From: Siphonodentalium dalli | Taxonomy: Eukaryota > Mollusca > Scaphopoda > Gadilida > Siphonodentaliidae | Assembly (NCBI GenBank): GCA_032622095.1 | Contig: CP136065.1 | Coordinates: forward strand, 216,052,151 to 216,116,150 | Length of the DNA: 64,000 bases | Reading direction: 5' to 3' | Shown here: positions 1-12,800 of the stretch, in pieces | Position numbering within the stretch: the stretch's first letter is position 1 | How the letters are laid out: each line of letters starts with the position of its first letter | The notes under the pieces: model-generated | Told to the model about the DNA's origin: nothing | The model's input: the letters and a program-made list of their open reading frames with translations, nothing else | The model's database searches: none | Made by a program: the position numbers and the translations under genes

Positions 1-490
1 GCAATTGTAATATAGTTACCCAGGTTCCTGGAATTGTAATATAGTTACCCAGGTTCCTGGAATTGTAATATAGTTACCCAGGTACCTGGAATTGTAATAT
101 AGTTACCCAGGTTCCTGGAATTGTAATATAGTTACCCAGGTTCCTGGAATTGTAATATAGTTACCCAGGTTCTTGGAATTGTAATATAGTTACCCAGGTT
201 CCTGGAATTGTAATATAGTTACCCAGGTTCCTGGAATTGTAATATAGTTACCCAGGTTCCTGGAATTGTAATATAGTTACCCAGGTTCCTGGAATTGTAA
301 TATAGTTACCCAGGTTCTTGGAATTGTAATATAGTTACCCAGGTTCCTGGAATTGTAATATAGTTACCCAGGTTTGGTGAAATTGTGATAAAGTTACCCA
401 GGTTATTGTAATATAGTTACCCAGGTTGGAGATAATTGTGATAAAGTTACCCAGGTTTGGTGAAATTGTGATAAAGTTACTCAGGTTAAT
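1..490. repeat. 29-bp tandem satellite
   Basis: About 14 head-to-tail copies of a 29-bp unit, consensus core AATTGTAATATAGTTACCCA followed by GGTTCCTGG, run from the first base of the window to about 370. They then continue as degenerate shorter units (GGTTTGGTGA and GTGATAAAG variants) to about 490. Most copies differ by at most one base (GGTTCTTGG, GGTACCTGG), which suggests recent homogenisation. The array is cut by the window edge, so its full length is unknown. An open frame reading out of its right end (426-674) is not a gene. Confidence 0.95.
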
Positions 491-1240
491 AAAATCTCGT
501 TATGCTATAAAGACTGAGTGGAACAAAGCAGAAATAAAAAATATAAAATATGAAGAATTGATGTCACTTGGAAAATCATTTATTCTAGGACAAAAAAGGC
601 GCTATATAGATACGGTAAGCATTGGCAGTTGGGTATTGGTGTTAAAACATTCACATCGGTTAAAATCGCCATAAACAGAAAGAATATTATATTAAAGACA
701 AACATTGTTCTTATACCAATCATAAATTTCACCTAAATTGCATGTTATTGTCATGTTAGTACTCTGTGTTATGTAAACAAGTGCCATTTTATGTAAACAA
801 ACAGTACATAAAGAGTATGCGATAAGCAAAACACTCTACACCGGGGAACTTTGGTTAGAAATGCCATCAAGTTGTTTACAATATAATGGTATAGCACTTG
901 CTAATCCATGCCTCTCAAGATTTTGGTGTTGAATGGGTCACCGTGAATCACTCCTAAAAAATGGCCATGGTGTTGAGCATTTTGCTTATCGCTCACTATT
1001 TACTCGCTGTATATGAACAACAGCTCGGCTCACAAAGTGTTTTTTGTGGATAATCACGTTCATACTATTATTATACTATACTATTAGTATATTGTTGAGG
1101 AAAATTTCATAATTTGCTAACTGTTATTTCAAAATTATAACCTACAATGAAAGCCATTCGTGCCTTTAACCGCGGCCTACTTGGCGGATTGGTATTTTTC
1201 ATCATCTCGTTAAAGCTACTAAATCAGAACAGATTCTCCT
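491..1240. other. No recognisable feature
   Basis: AT-rich sequence with no gene, exon or clear repeat structure that I can recognise. Confidence 0.5.
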
Positions 1241-1480
1241 TAATTACTATTTCTTTGCCTTCAGGGTTAAGAAATATTTGATTCGAGTCGAGGAACCCAC
1301 CCATCAAAGCTCAGAGTGATCAGATATCGATTTTTGAAGTGTGTTATTTCTCGAGATCTGCAGTAATAAGTGGCCCAGACACACGTGGTCAAACGGGCGG
1401 TCTTGTGGATGAAGATGGATAACTCTAAAATCAAGTGGTAATAATATCCCGTTTGACATGCATGGTGGAGAGGGGAATTA
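1241..1480. mobile_element. Fragment of the AGGTACTC TTAA-type MITE family
   Basis: The stretch shares the internal sequence ATATTTGATTCGAGTCGAGG and the following CATCAAAGCTCAGAG block with the complete elements at 29111-29590 and 30545-30958 and with the fragment at 36506. Neither terminus (AGGTACTCAATCCGA) is visible here, so this is a truncated relic. Confidence 0.6.
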
Positions 1481-2026
1481 CATTCTAGAACCACACATGC
1501 CATTAACTTTTAATGTATATACATATTTAAATTGACAAAAAAACAAAAAATTGTCAAGTGCATGTTGATATTACCCCGGCCGTGGGGATAATATGTACAC
1601 TTGTATCATCAAATTGTTTACCAGTTGCGAAAAGTTACTGATTCCATCGCATACATGTTAATAAATTAATTAAGTTTTTCTTCATTTTGGTCTTGTTTTA
1701 ATACTCAAACATCCTGATCACAAACAGTGTAGCCAACAGTATTTTGGTGTGCAATTTAAGACATGCATTCAAAATAGTATAAACGTTTCAAATCCCAACA
1801 TGAGACCTATAGTTAGTGAGTGTGAAAACGAAATGATGTGTGGCCAGCACTGCCTATGTGATGGTTGTGATAGGGATGATGAGATATGGAGGTGACGATC
1901 GACGTCGTCAGAGTCAATTGGCACACTCATAATCTAAGACAGTATCAGACCTGTGGTGCTGAGTTGAAAATATAAAAATAAATGCCCTCAAATTTATTAG
2001 ACCCAGAGCCAACATATGGACACCCA

Positions 2027-2053
2027 CCCCCCCCCCCCCCCCCCCCCCCCCCC
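2027..2053. repeat. Poly-C tract
   Basis: An uninterrupted run of about 27 C follows CACCCA. Such tracts are prone to length error in assemblies. The open frame across it (poly-Gly on the minus strand) is meaningless. Confidence 0.95.
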
Positions 2054-2582
2054 ACCTCTGCGAAATTTTGAAGACCCGATTTTTATGATAGAGCATCACA
2101 GTCCGCATCTTTGGAACCTTGTTTGCCATCTAAGAAGTGTCACTTTCGAATTTTATGACACTTTTTATATTTTTAGCATATATGTCTAAATTGTACATTT
2201 TGGTGGGGTAGGGCTAAGTAATTACCTTAATAATGGGAACAATTTTACCTGTAACAAGCTGAATTTGGTTTCAACTTGAAGGGGTGTTATCGTGTAATAG
2301 TAATATACAACAAAATTAAACATGGATATATTATTGTATTTTTCACGAATTAAATTTTTGTGTGAAAAAGCCACTGGTAGTATTCTGAGGGTCCACATGG
2401 TCTTTATGTCGATGTTTGTAGTTATTTTCCTATTTGATGGTAAAGAGTAAGGAGGTTTTTTATAACATATCAGGGGCAGAAATCGACAAATCTGACACAC
2501 GTGTGGAAAGTCTATATGCCAATTGTCTTTTGGCAGAAATGTTGATGGGGTGAGGGTAGGGGGGTTTTGTTGTGTCACGAAT

Positions 2583-4137
2583 TAATTATTGAATTGAATT
2601 GAATATATTTTATTATAGTGACCTGTGTATAAATAGAATACATATGCGTACAAAATTTATGTTACATGTCCAATACACCCGGCCGTTAAGGCCTATAAGT
2701 CACTTTAAGTCCAATATTTACATTAAATTGCACTGCGTGGTCTCAAAACTATGGACTGTCTCCTCTCGAATGCTTTATGTACAAATTTTGATGTCTAACG
2801 TGGAAAGTTAGTCATTAAATAACCAGCCATGAAACTAAGAGTATTTACACCATTTATACAGAAATTTATCTTTGCGAAGAAGTCACCTCTGATATCATCG
2901 TAAGCTCCACATGAAAAAATGAAATGGAGTTCATCCTCAACACTGTTCCTATGGCAAAATACACATAACCGTTCATCCAAATCCTCTCTCTTCGATCTGC
3001 CGGTTTCAACACGCAATGGTAGTATTCCACACCGTAACTGCGCCATTACAGAACGTTCATGTTTCGAAATGTTAAAACTATTTACATACAGTGCGTGAGT
3101 TCGGTGTTATAACTAAATTTAATATATTTATACAGTCTTAGCTTCCTGAGTCGTTCTAGATCACTCAACCATTTATCCTGGTTTTTATCATTGAGGTGTT
3201 TCTCACAAATTGTTAAATCTACACTTAGTTGACTATCTTAGTTGAATAACTTCCTCATATCACACGTCCAACTATCAATCCGACCTATCCTCAGTTCCCA
3301 TTTAAATACTGCTTTCGCAAGTCATTTGGAGTCCATTCGAATAAGAGTATTCCAAAGTTTAAACATATTCAAGTGGCGCCTGACACTAGAAGGTATCAAG
3401 GTATCCAACCCATTTCTCCATTCAATGCTGGGATTGGAGCAAACCGATGTACCCCTAGAAAAAATCGCTGGGCTCTGTTCTGGACCGCATCGATACAGTG
3501 AAACTTCCGATAACCCGCTACAATAATCTAGAATAGGCACAACACAAGAATCATATAGTTTTGAGAAAGTTTTGAATCCAATGGAATTGAATGAACGGAC
3601 TTTCGATATCACTGCTGCTACAGCTCGTCCACCAGAATTAGAAAGGGTCTCTGCACACGCACCAAACTTATGGGTTTCATTTAGTAATACCATAGACTAC
3701 TGATAGTTTTCGGCGTACTCGATATCATCCGCCCCTATTTTGAATACAAAGTCGCTACGTGCTCGTTGGTGTTTACGGAAATGAATAATTTTAGTTTTGT
3801 TCTTATTTACACGTAGTCTCCATTTTCGACACCAATCATCCATGACATCAAGCATGCACTGAATATCTTGTTCATTTCCAGCCAATAACGCAATATCATC
3901 TGCATATAGCAGTATTCCAACGTTCCTATCTCCGATGTCCAATCCTCTGTTGAGAACTTTAATACTCCGCGCCAGATCGTTCACATACAGACAAAAAAGT
4001 GTTGGCGAAAGATTATTTCCCTGAACCACCCCATTGCGACACGGGAACCAGTCAGAAAGTGTATCACCCAATCGGACACAAGACTCAGTCTGAGTGTAGA
4101 GTTCCTTCACCGCTGCTAGAAAATTATACTTTATCAA
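2583..4137 (-). mobile_element. 5'-truncated non-LTR retrotransposon (LINE)
   Basis: Minus-strand remnant of a LINE. Reading from about 4137 it encodes the middle of a reverse transcriptase. The motif GVVQGNNLSPTLF corresponds to the RT region before the catalytic box, and YADD is the catalytic box itself. Thumb and connection sequence follows (WRLRVNKNKTKIIHF, YDSCVVPILDYCSG). Near 2960 there is a Cys/His-rich C-terminal segment (CVFCHRNSVEDELHFIFSC) of the kind seen at the end of many LINE ORF2 proteins. The 3' end is a short ATTGA/ATTCA tandem tail at 2583-2600 next to an AT-rich stretch. The 5' part, including the endonuclease, is missing, as expected from incomplete target-primed reverse transcription. 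The clade is probably CR1/Jockey-like, but I cannot fix it. Confidence 0.85.
3322..4137 (-). pseudogene. Broken reverse-transcriptase reading frame of the LINE
   Basis: Two minus-strand reading segments (4137-3697 and 3693-3322) lie in the same frame and are separated only by an in-frame TAG at 3697-3699. The stop lies just after the sequence EYAENYQ, where LINE RTs normally continue with Y-L-G. The upstream segment holds the YADD active-site box and the downstream segment holds the PILDYCSG region. The stop, the loss of the endonuclease and N-terminal RT, and a further frame change before the C-terminal Cys/His segment (3046-2795) show the copy is dead. Confidence 0.8.
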
Positions 4138-4693
4138 AATGTATCAATATACAGAACTGAATAGTAAAATAATATTAAAAATCGATTTTTTTTTTTGATT
4201 TTTTTTGTCGTGAATTTTCTGAACAAATAAGCTATGGTATCTGCAACTACAGTTTGCTCTATAATGACACTGTCATGTTGGAATCGTTCAATTTGTTTTT
4301 CATAACTACTCTACTACTGGCAGTCTATCGAATGCTATTCAATAAATCTGATGGAAGATCGTAAATGGAATTTCTCATAAAAAACTTGTTAGAAACTGCA
4401 CATGGCGTAGCAGTAGGCTAAGTTATAATACCAATTAGAACATATCAAACCAAACACAAGTTTAGCCTCAGAACATCGACAATATAGACTTGAACTAAAC
4501 AGTTTTGGACTTCTATAACCCAAATGGGGCACAATCAGGACGCTGGCATGCACAACACATAGCAACAATCGAATAATGCACCCGCTATCACGAGACACTG
4601 GGGTAAAAACCCTAAATTGGTATGTTGACCATAGGAAGCCTGGCTTCATTCACAAAAATCTACTGTGAAATTAGAATCGTTATTCCCTGCAAT

Positions 4694-4827
4694 CCAAAAG
4701 GCCAGAGACACATCGGACTGCAGTCCATCCATTTGCATGGAAATGTTGGACTCTGGATATCCAAAAGGCCAGAGACACATCGGACTGCAGTCCATCCATT
4801 TGCATGGAAAAGTTGTACTCTGGATCT
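4694..4827. repeat. 67-bp tandem duplication (2 copies)
   Basis: The unit begins CCAAAAGGCCAGAGACACAT, contains the palindromic TCGGACTGCAGTCC, and recurs exactly 67 bp later (4694 and 4761). The two copies are nearly identical. Open frames on both strands across it are duplicate shadows. Confidence 0.9.
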
Positions 4828-5204
4828 TATACAGCATTGTACCACCTAAAACAACTCCTGGCAAATAAGAAACTTGAATTATCTGTGTCTTGGAGACGCC
4901 TATAGTCCCATCTATATATACACCAGTACACACATGCCCTTTGAAAATCTGCTCTCGTGAAGGTTGGTAAGGAAAGGAAATTATAGAAACGATATGCGTA
5001 GAATATTATGATCTCTCGAATCCGTGGAGCATTCATCAAAAACAACACGGCTTGCAAATAAACAAATTGTTTTTGCCTAATCTTGGGGGACCGACCAGCA
5101 TCTTGGGGGACCGACCAGCATATTCGAAGTCTGCGACAGACCATGGGGCGAACGCTCTCCCAAGATGTTGGTAACGTGACAAGAGGACTATTTTATCGGG
5201 ACAT

Positions 5205-5610
5205 AGATCTTGCCATGAATCTCTACTCTGGCTAACGCCCATACAGATGATCATATTCCACCAGTACAAAACATTGAAACGTTTTGAAATTTTGACAGGG
5301 AACCATATCCAGTCGAAAAAATAACGCGGGGAATATATGTATTACTTATTATATGTTCCTAAATAATGTACTATACTGTAGGTGAATGGCCCAACTCCAA
5401 ATTGCATGTATTTATGTGGCTTTTGTGAGCCGATATAGCAAAAAACAATAACTAAGAAATATATATACCCCCCCCCGCGTTATTTTTTCAAGTTTCCCTG
5501 TCAAAATTTCAAAAAGTTCCAAGGTTTTGTACTGGTGGAATATGATCTCTACGGGCGTGAGCCAGAGTAGAGACTCGTGGGCCGTGGCATGATCTATAAT
5601 CGGGACATAG
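5205..5610. repeat. Inverted-repeat (fold-back) element
   Basis: Left arm, about 5215-5335, runs from ATCTCTACTCTGGC through TGATCATATTCCACCAGTAC to AAAAAATAACGCGGGG. It is repeated in reverse complement at about 5467-5600 (CCCCGCGTTATTTTTTC to GCCAGAGTAGAGA). Spacer about 130 bp. The arms diverge by scattered substitutions. A 20-bp direct duplication, TCTTGGGGGACCGACCAGCA, sits just outside at 5081-5120. Probably a MITE; no target duplication recognised. Confidence 0.75.
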
Positions 5611-5786
5611 ACTAATTGACCACAGGCAGCCTGATGCCATTTTGAAAACCGACTGACAAAACATACGCGTGTTTTTCTGTGCTTTTACTATGTTTTGAAA
5701 GTATTGTATTTTCTACATCTAAATGCCAGAGTGTACCACACACTTAAGGGATCAGCTCGTGTGAAGTCAAACTTGAGGGTTGGCTA

Positions 5787-5840
5787 GACGCCACATCCGT
5801 CCAATCTCGCTACTCAGCGAGATTGGACGGATGTGGCGTC
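5787..5840. repeat. Perfect short hairpin
   Basis: GACGCCACATCCGTCCAATC and the next five bases are followed by a 4-base loop and the exact reverse complement ending in GATGTGGCGTC. The stem is 25 bp without mismatch, so it is probably young or strongly conserved. No element boundaries recognised. Confidence 0.9.
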
Positions 5841-6943
5841 AAAGGGTTGGCCAGACAGGGTCACTCGGTACTTGAAAGGGTTTTAATACAAGAACATAAT
5901 TGAATTTTAAGATATTCTCAAACGCACAAGAAGCAACTTTGCTGGTAAAGAAATTCCAAAACACGGCTGTTATAAATAAGAAACGTTATTGTTCTGTATA
6001 TATTACGGAAACCGGCCCGAGGCATATACCAAGGCTCCGACCAACTACCGTCTCAAGAATGGTGTTGGCTTTCCACAAAAGGTGAACGTGTGACAAAAAG
6101 TCATGCTATCTGCATGGCAATACAATTTTTATTGCGATACAGGTTGACTATAAGCAGCCTGCATATGGGACCATTTATTAAAGTGCGTATCAAATATGAA
6201 ACGTTATTTTTCGAACCTTTGGAGACCAACTGGCACATTTAAAGGCCTGGGCTAACCAGGAACCATTTACAAGAATCAACAAGCAAATATGAAATGTGAC
6301 CTTCTATATGTTAAAGAACCCTGGTGTGCAAAGTCACATATATAGACAACGGTCCAGGGAAGTTCTATAAGTTTAGCTGTTCCAAAATACTTATTGGGCG
6401 TCAGAAATAAGCTATATATAATATTACATATCACGACATACACATTTAGATAATGTTGCATCAAACAGTATGGAGGCATTGACAACATAATTACCTGCTG
6501 AAAATAACAAGCATGATTGTTCTGTTTTGGGGACGACTGTCCCAGTTAATGACAATTGCATACCACCCATGCACACAGGGAACAGTTCCCGTAGTACCAC
6601 GACAAAGAGACGGAGTATGAAAGGAAGGGAGTATGAAAACTAAAGAGGCAGGATTATTTGGATAAGGATGTTCACTGTCAGAAAACCATTCTGTCAGGGG
6701 TGTATTGGTAAGATGGCCACCAGAGGATGCATTCACAAAAACGGTTAGCTAATAAGAAGCGTGACTTGTCTATATATATATGTCTTGTATAGACCCTAAG
6801 CTTGGTCCATTTAAAAGCAATACATTAATTCATTAACATACAATCACACCCTGCAACAGCATGTTTAAGCTTCGAGACTGGTTACCTTTGGCGATTATGC
6901 CAAAAGGATTTCAATCCTTCTGATACAGATTGGTGAGTAGGGT
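5841..6943. other. No recognisable feature
   Basis: Unassigned AT-rich sequence. Short open frames here show no recognisable family. Confidence 0.4.
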
Positions 6944-7979
6944 AATGTGGGGCATAATGCGACGCGGGGCATAATGCGACAGACGGTCGTTATCAGGTCA
7001 TATGATTTTTCCATGACTGAAGTTGAATCGCACATTAATTATTTTAGTAAGACCAATCATAGAAGTGGACATCCCAATTGGACCGACATCATTATGACTG
7101 TTTAATCTCACATGCGAAACGCCGGAGTAGAGGTACCCACATTTGGTGACCCCCTTTTGGAATGGTTTATAACTTCCGGTAGGTCGTGTACATGTTACAT
7201 TTGCTAAAACGACGTTAAACCCCAATCAATCATGTACATGTTAAAACGAGAACATCTTACCACTACCACCAAAGCTACATGCATATTTTGGTAAAGTAAG
7301 ACGAGTTATATAGTAAGTTGATCAGTTCTATGTACATCGGTTATTCACATTCACTAATATTTGGGGGAGATACAGGTTGTCTGGTTGTGGGGCATAATGC
7401 GACACTCGGGTACAACCAGTATGAGAAAAAAAATATGATTAGGCATATCGCAAATCAAACCTGGAACAATAAATCGTATCGTATAACTTAGTTCAAAAGA
7501 AAAGAAATAAAAAAACATATTCGATCATTCCCAAACATTAAAACATGATATAGATAAATAATTATTGTTAAACCTATCCCGGCCATTTTCCTGAAATCAA
7601 AACTTTATGGTGATATTTTACCGGCCATATAAATCATTGGTCTGCTGCTATGACTTTAAATAACGCCTATACATTCTTTCAATCCACAACAGAAAAGAAA
7701 CTGCAGACCGTCTTGCATTTATTAGGTTCGGTATATGCTGGTGTTGTAATGTCAAATGTGTCGCATTGTACCCCGTGTATGGGGCATAATGCGACGGATT
7801 GGGTACGTCGACGGGGAGTAATGCTGTTCAGAAATTGGTGCTTCCCAGGCAAGTGTGAGTATTAATATATATAGTGGAAATATTTATCTAACTTTTAGTT
7901 TAATAATGTGTGCCCTTCCATCGTTTTTAGTGGCATGGTGGGGTCTAATGTGCTTATGTGTCGCATTATGCCCCACATT
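6944..7979. mobile_element. Non-autonomous TIR element with GGGGCATAATGCGAC motif
   Basis: AATGTGGGGCATAATGCGAC at 6944 is mirrored by GTCGCATTATGCCCCACATT ending at 7979. Extra copies of GGGGCATAATGCGAC occur inside (about 6965, 7388 and 7780), and a related GTGTCGCATTGTACCCC occurs near 7757. No transposase-like frame is seen and no clear target-site duplication was found, so family and exact ends are uncertain. Confidence 0.6.
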
Positions 7980-8315
7980 GGGCAATATGTTGCGACCAAA
8001 CCAGGATATTGGCCACAAATCGCCCTTAATTACGACAACGGAAGGACTGCTGTTTCGAAATATAAGCACAAAAATAAATTTCAGCTGAATATAGTTCTGG
8101 AATAATAGATAATCAATAAATGTTCTGTGAAATTATGAATGACTGCATGTGTGATATTCAGAGTTACAAACAACTGCAAATAATGGGGGAGAATTATTAA
8201 TCACTATAAAGGGTCTCCAAATTCGAATAATTGTTTTCAACTCTTGCAAGGCTAAGTTATCCTTATTACTCATTGTTTAATATCATACAAGATCTATTCG
8301 AGAACTGCCCACAAT

Positions 8316-8345
8316 TTAGATTAGATTAGATTAGATTTTATTTTG
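8316..8345. repeat. (TTAGA)n tract, possible LINE 3' tail
   Basis: Five TTAGA/ATTAGA units are followed by TTTTATTTTGACAG. This resembles the tandem tail plus TTTATT junction at the 3' end of the minus-strand LINE at 2583. No coding remnant could be recognised to its right, so this is a weak inference. Confidence 0.35.
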
Positions 8346-9781
8346 ACAGTTCAGGTTATACATGTGTACATGAATACATATTATGGATATGTTTACAAGT
8401 TGAATCAATATAATACACAACAGTATATACATATTATAATTATAATAGTATATATTAAATACAAATATGTTATATGTTGGGGTCTGATGAGACAGTTAGA
8501 GTTCAGACTGTGTAAACAATTGATATATACCCTAAGAGGATTTATCAATTTTCTCAAGAACTAAATCATTTTATTTTATAGAGGTTGTCGTCAGAATATA
8601 AGGTAAATTATGTGGCAGAAATCTGTATAAAAATAGAAATACTCATGTGACCTGAGACCATCAGGGATAACGCAAAAAGTTCTCTAAACGAGAACTTAAT
8701 TCCATTGCGGTCCCTGGTGGCTTTCGGCACATGGGCAGTGAGTGAAGTTCGAAACTTCGGAGCACAATGTATAAAAGTATTTAAAATATATAAATTAAAT
8801 AAAAGCCATTTCAGAAACGAGACTTATATGGAGAGGGAAAAGCTAATAAAATAAGTCAATACGCAAGTAATGTAACTTCAACATTTACTGTAAATCATGG
8901 TTGACAAGAATGTTTTCGTGTCAAGAGCAACAATTTTGTATGATTAACGCTCTTTATATAACGATTTGGCTGAAACCAACCATTATATAAGTTGGCACAA
9001 CGGCTTTCTATAATTTATTTTATTTTCAGTTGAAATTTCAAATTTGTTCATGCCTTTTCTCACGAATTTAAAGATTTTGCATTAAATACCGTATGTGAGT
9101 ATGCTGTCGATAATGTTGTAAGTAGAAAGCTATACATACCAACAAAGGATGGCAAATTCATACATTATCAAGAGACGAAATTTGGGTACCTCTATATTCA
9201 AAGTGAAAAATACCCAATATTAATAATAAGGCGACAATTGCCAAATTGCAAACAACCAGAATTTTAAAGGGTATACGTCATAGCCCTATAACAACGCAAA
9301 TTCCGCATATGGCGGAGGAGGGGGGGGGGTCTACATGTGGCGCAAAGTCTATATGTTACACAGTTTCAGACTATTATTTTTCTGTCAGTCATTCAGAATT
9401 CGTTAATTCCATCTAACTTTAAAATGCCCGTGGCGAATAGGCCTACTTTACATCTTTTATTTGTCAATTTTGTGTGTGTTTTTTTTTCTTCTTGTGGAGA
9501 ATGTTACTTGAATAGAATGGGCATTTTTTTGCGAAGAAAGTAGTTCCTGTTGAGAGAAATGCAATTTTTGATAAGGGAAAACCAATTAAATTACACCAGT
9601 AAAATCATGTACCTTTATCTGGATTTACGTACTTGGTAAAATTAAGGGGCGGATACTTCGTTGGTCCGTCTCCACTATAAAATTTGACTAAACTGACATG
9701 CCCCTCACTTCCGGTTCGAAATTTTCAAGGGTTATCTCGCTGATCACATGAATGAATTTGTTGGATATCTAATGCGTTAAA
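8346..9781. other. Upstream region of LAMTOR1, no gene recognised
   Basis: No coding feature recognised. The last 100-150 bases (from about 9640) presumably hold the LAMTOR1 promoter and 5' UTR. I see no TATA box at a convincing distance, and the transcription start cannot be placed. Confidence 0.4.
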
Positions 9782-9817
9782 ATGGGTTGTTGTTTTAGTA
9801 ACGACAACGACAAAGAT
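9782..9817 (+). CDS. LAMTOR1: LAMTOR1 coding exon 1
   Basis: Encodes MGCCFSNDNDKD with donor GTGAGT at 9818, phase 0. The start is fixed by the MGCC lipidation signal. Confidence 0.92.
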
Positions 9818-12800
9818 GTGAGTTATCATTCATTACTTTTGAAAATTGACACAAACCGATAAAAATTCCTCTGTTATTCACCAATTGTCGAGGATAAAAA
9901 AATATTCCATTCAATTTCCAACCCAACTTGAACTTGAACAGTTGAAGTTGAAATTGAATCTTGACTCAATTTCAAATCTGATCTGTAGATATTGCAGTGC
10001 AGGAACCTTCATCCTTCGGTCATAGACGCACTGATCCAGGTGCTACCACGGGCGAGTAACTTTATTACCCTGGGGTGACTCCATGCAGTAGCGTTCTTTA
10101 ACGTGCTCACACTGACTGACTGAGGCGTGTGCCATACATGGGTCAGCCATTAATGTCTGCGCCCAATCGGACAGCGTACTCCACCCACGACAACATACCT
10201 GGGCAAATGTTGTAATGGAGGAAGTCTGCATTTTGCATTCGGATCTTTATTCAGTGATCTCGAAAGAGACTTTTCAGCCTGACAAACTTGGTATCTGACA
10301 GAATTCTGATTTTTTGAACGTCTTCAAGAATCATGCAAGTTCAATTCCAATTTCATAACGGCATAGATTTATAATAATTTATACAATAACACAGTCCTTC
10401 GAATTTGGAAAATGTAGGTGCTCGATATATTGCTCGGAGATTTTGGGATTTGCACACGCCTTTTTTGATGGAGCACAATTCAAATTAACATCGATGAAAT
10501 GATTACTGAATAAAGACAAACACAAGTATAATGATACACACGTATAATTCTAAGTGTGGCAACAGAAATAAAAACATACTAGTATGTTTATATTGTACAA
10601 TAGTAATAATATGATAATAACTTCAACAATCTGGAAATCCTGGTGAATCTGATAACGGTAATTAGTCGACTTCCGCGTCGGAGAGCGCATGCTCATCAGA
10701 CTTGCTTAAAGCTTCAAACTCGGAAGTGGATTCAGGGAAGTGGAATCCGAATCGTTACCGCATGCCGAAACATCAAACGAGGCCACCAAAGCTTTGACAC
10801 GCTTTTTGCGGGAACTCGCACGTGCAGCAGTTGTGACGAGGTGTCACCCCAATCATTGAGTGCGAAAGACGCCGCTTTGATCTTTGTTACCAGGTTCGTG
10901 ATCAACGTCATCACTGCTGAGAAAGATACATGGTGAATACTGAATAGTCTTGTCGGCGTTTAACCATTGGTGTGTTGTTTGTTAAAATCTCGTTCACTGG
11001 TTGCAAATTCCGAGGCGCGCATTTGAAATTTTCGGCGTGCGCATTTAATACTCTTGAGTGCCTAATAAAAGTACAGGGTGGAATAATAGTACAGGTTGGA
11101 AAATGTCGCATAACTGAATAATAGTACAGGGCGGAATAAACGTACAGACTGGAAATATTAGTACCATACATCCCAACAAAATGCACCATCTTGACTGGTT
11201 TACTGATGCCATGTGACAGATATAGTTTCGATGGATAGCCAGGTCTGTGAATTTACAGTGGGGTGTTCACTGTCAACAATCAGAGTTCATTTATCTATTA
11301 ATAACACAATTTAAGATTGGTGAATTATTTCTTTTGGTTAATTTAATAAACGTACAGGACCAAATAACGATCGTACAGGTGGGAATTTTACCTCGATTTT
11401 AATAATCGTACATGTATGTTTATTAGGCACTCAAGAGTAACTCGCTGGTTTTTAGATCCGCACCTTGGCAAGAGCAATTGCGCGCCTCAAAATCGAAGGA
11501 CTGATAACATGATTTTCGAAGGCGTTGCGCTCCATTATCGGACCTCCACTAGTAATTCGCTGAGAGCCGCTAATTACTGTAGGGCAGCTATTAGTGCTAA
11601 TCATGAATGGAGGCGAAACGCCTGAGAAAATCATCTTAATATTATTATTATCAAGCACCATATTATTGTTTGTCGTTGTTTGTATTCGCCAACAAAGGTA
11701 CTTATTAGTTTCCGATAGTCCTATTCAACTTTAAGTTTAATAGGACTATCGGAAACTATTTTTACCAGTCATGTGACATTTCTAAATCTCAGCCAATGCC
11801 TTTGTAGCAGCCGCGGTGTAAGTATAGAAGGCCAATATCTTCAGCAACCGGGTGCCTCAGGCCACTCAGCCTGGTTTACTTCAGACGAGTCGGGCTGAAG
11901 ACAGCTCCCCAAATATATTTCCTCCCGGGCGAACTCGTGTCTCAGGTGTAAAAACATAATTAATTCCAGCCGATTAGATTGAATGACATAATATGCTAAT
12001 TTATTTGGGGGGATAATTGTGGTGCATGATTAAAGGGGGTTAATAAGATTATGACATGATAATCATCATATCAGAGGGTAACAACTGAGAAATCCCATGC
12101 TAAATATAGAAACACGGACTAGTACCCAGTCGGTTACAGAGTCAGAAAGGAAGCATGACTGGTGCGCTCTGGTAGATATTGTGTCATGATAATGAACGTG
12201 ACCAAAGGGAGCCGCAATATATTAGTCATGATGTATATTGAAAGTGGAATAGCCAAAATACCTTGTGACATATTTCACCACACACTAATTCAGTTAGCAT
12301 ATATTAGTAGATTGTTGTCGTATACATTTAGTTGTGCATATATATTTAAGGTAAGAGCATTATGCGTTACATCGTCGGAAACACTATATAACATCAGGTG
12401 CCTCGGGTGGGGACCATTTAACATTCAGGATGTCAGGGTTCAAAGGGTTAAGGAGCGAGGAAATATAAATCAGCAAACAGAATTTGGTTGTTTTTCGGTG
12501 TTTAATTTCAAGAAAGAATATCAATGGAAGCATCCGTCATCCGAAATATGAGCTTGACAGTATCCGGCATAACCCGGTCTGGCATCCGGAATATTCCATA
12601 ACAGACCCCGAATCCGGCATCCGAAAAGGGGGTCGTTAACCTCAATCATAGAAAGTGCATCGCATTTGATGGCATATTGTCTTGTATGTATTAGTACCTC
12701 CTTGTTACAATGAATGCAGTATTAAATACTGTACATTGTGGAATTATGACTGCAAACACACCACCCACAGACCATATAACTATTGGCATAGCGGTACAAT

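Noticed and set aside
1-490. CRISPR-like array
   Set aside because: The 29-bp units are contiguous with no unique spacers, and the window is eukaryotic.
3242-3526. Plus-strand 94-codon frame
   Set aside because: Antisense shadow of the LINE reverse-transcriptase frame.
10021-10240. Possible small RNA gene (structured-looking GC-richer stretch)
   Set aside because: No snRNA, tRNA or rRNA motif (no box A/B, no Sm site context) could be matched.
12162-12551. 129-codon open frame in LAMTOR1 intron 1
   Set aside because: No recognisable family and no splice context; lies in an intron of a confirmed gene.
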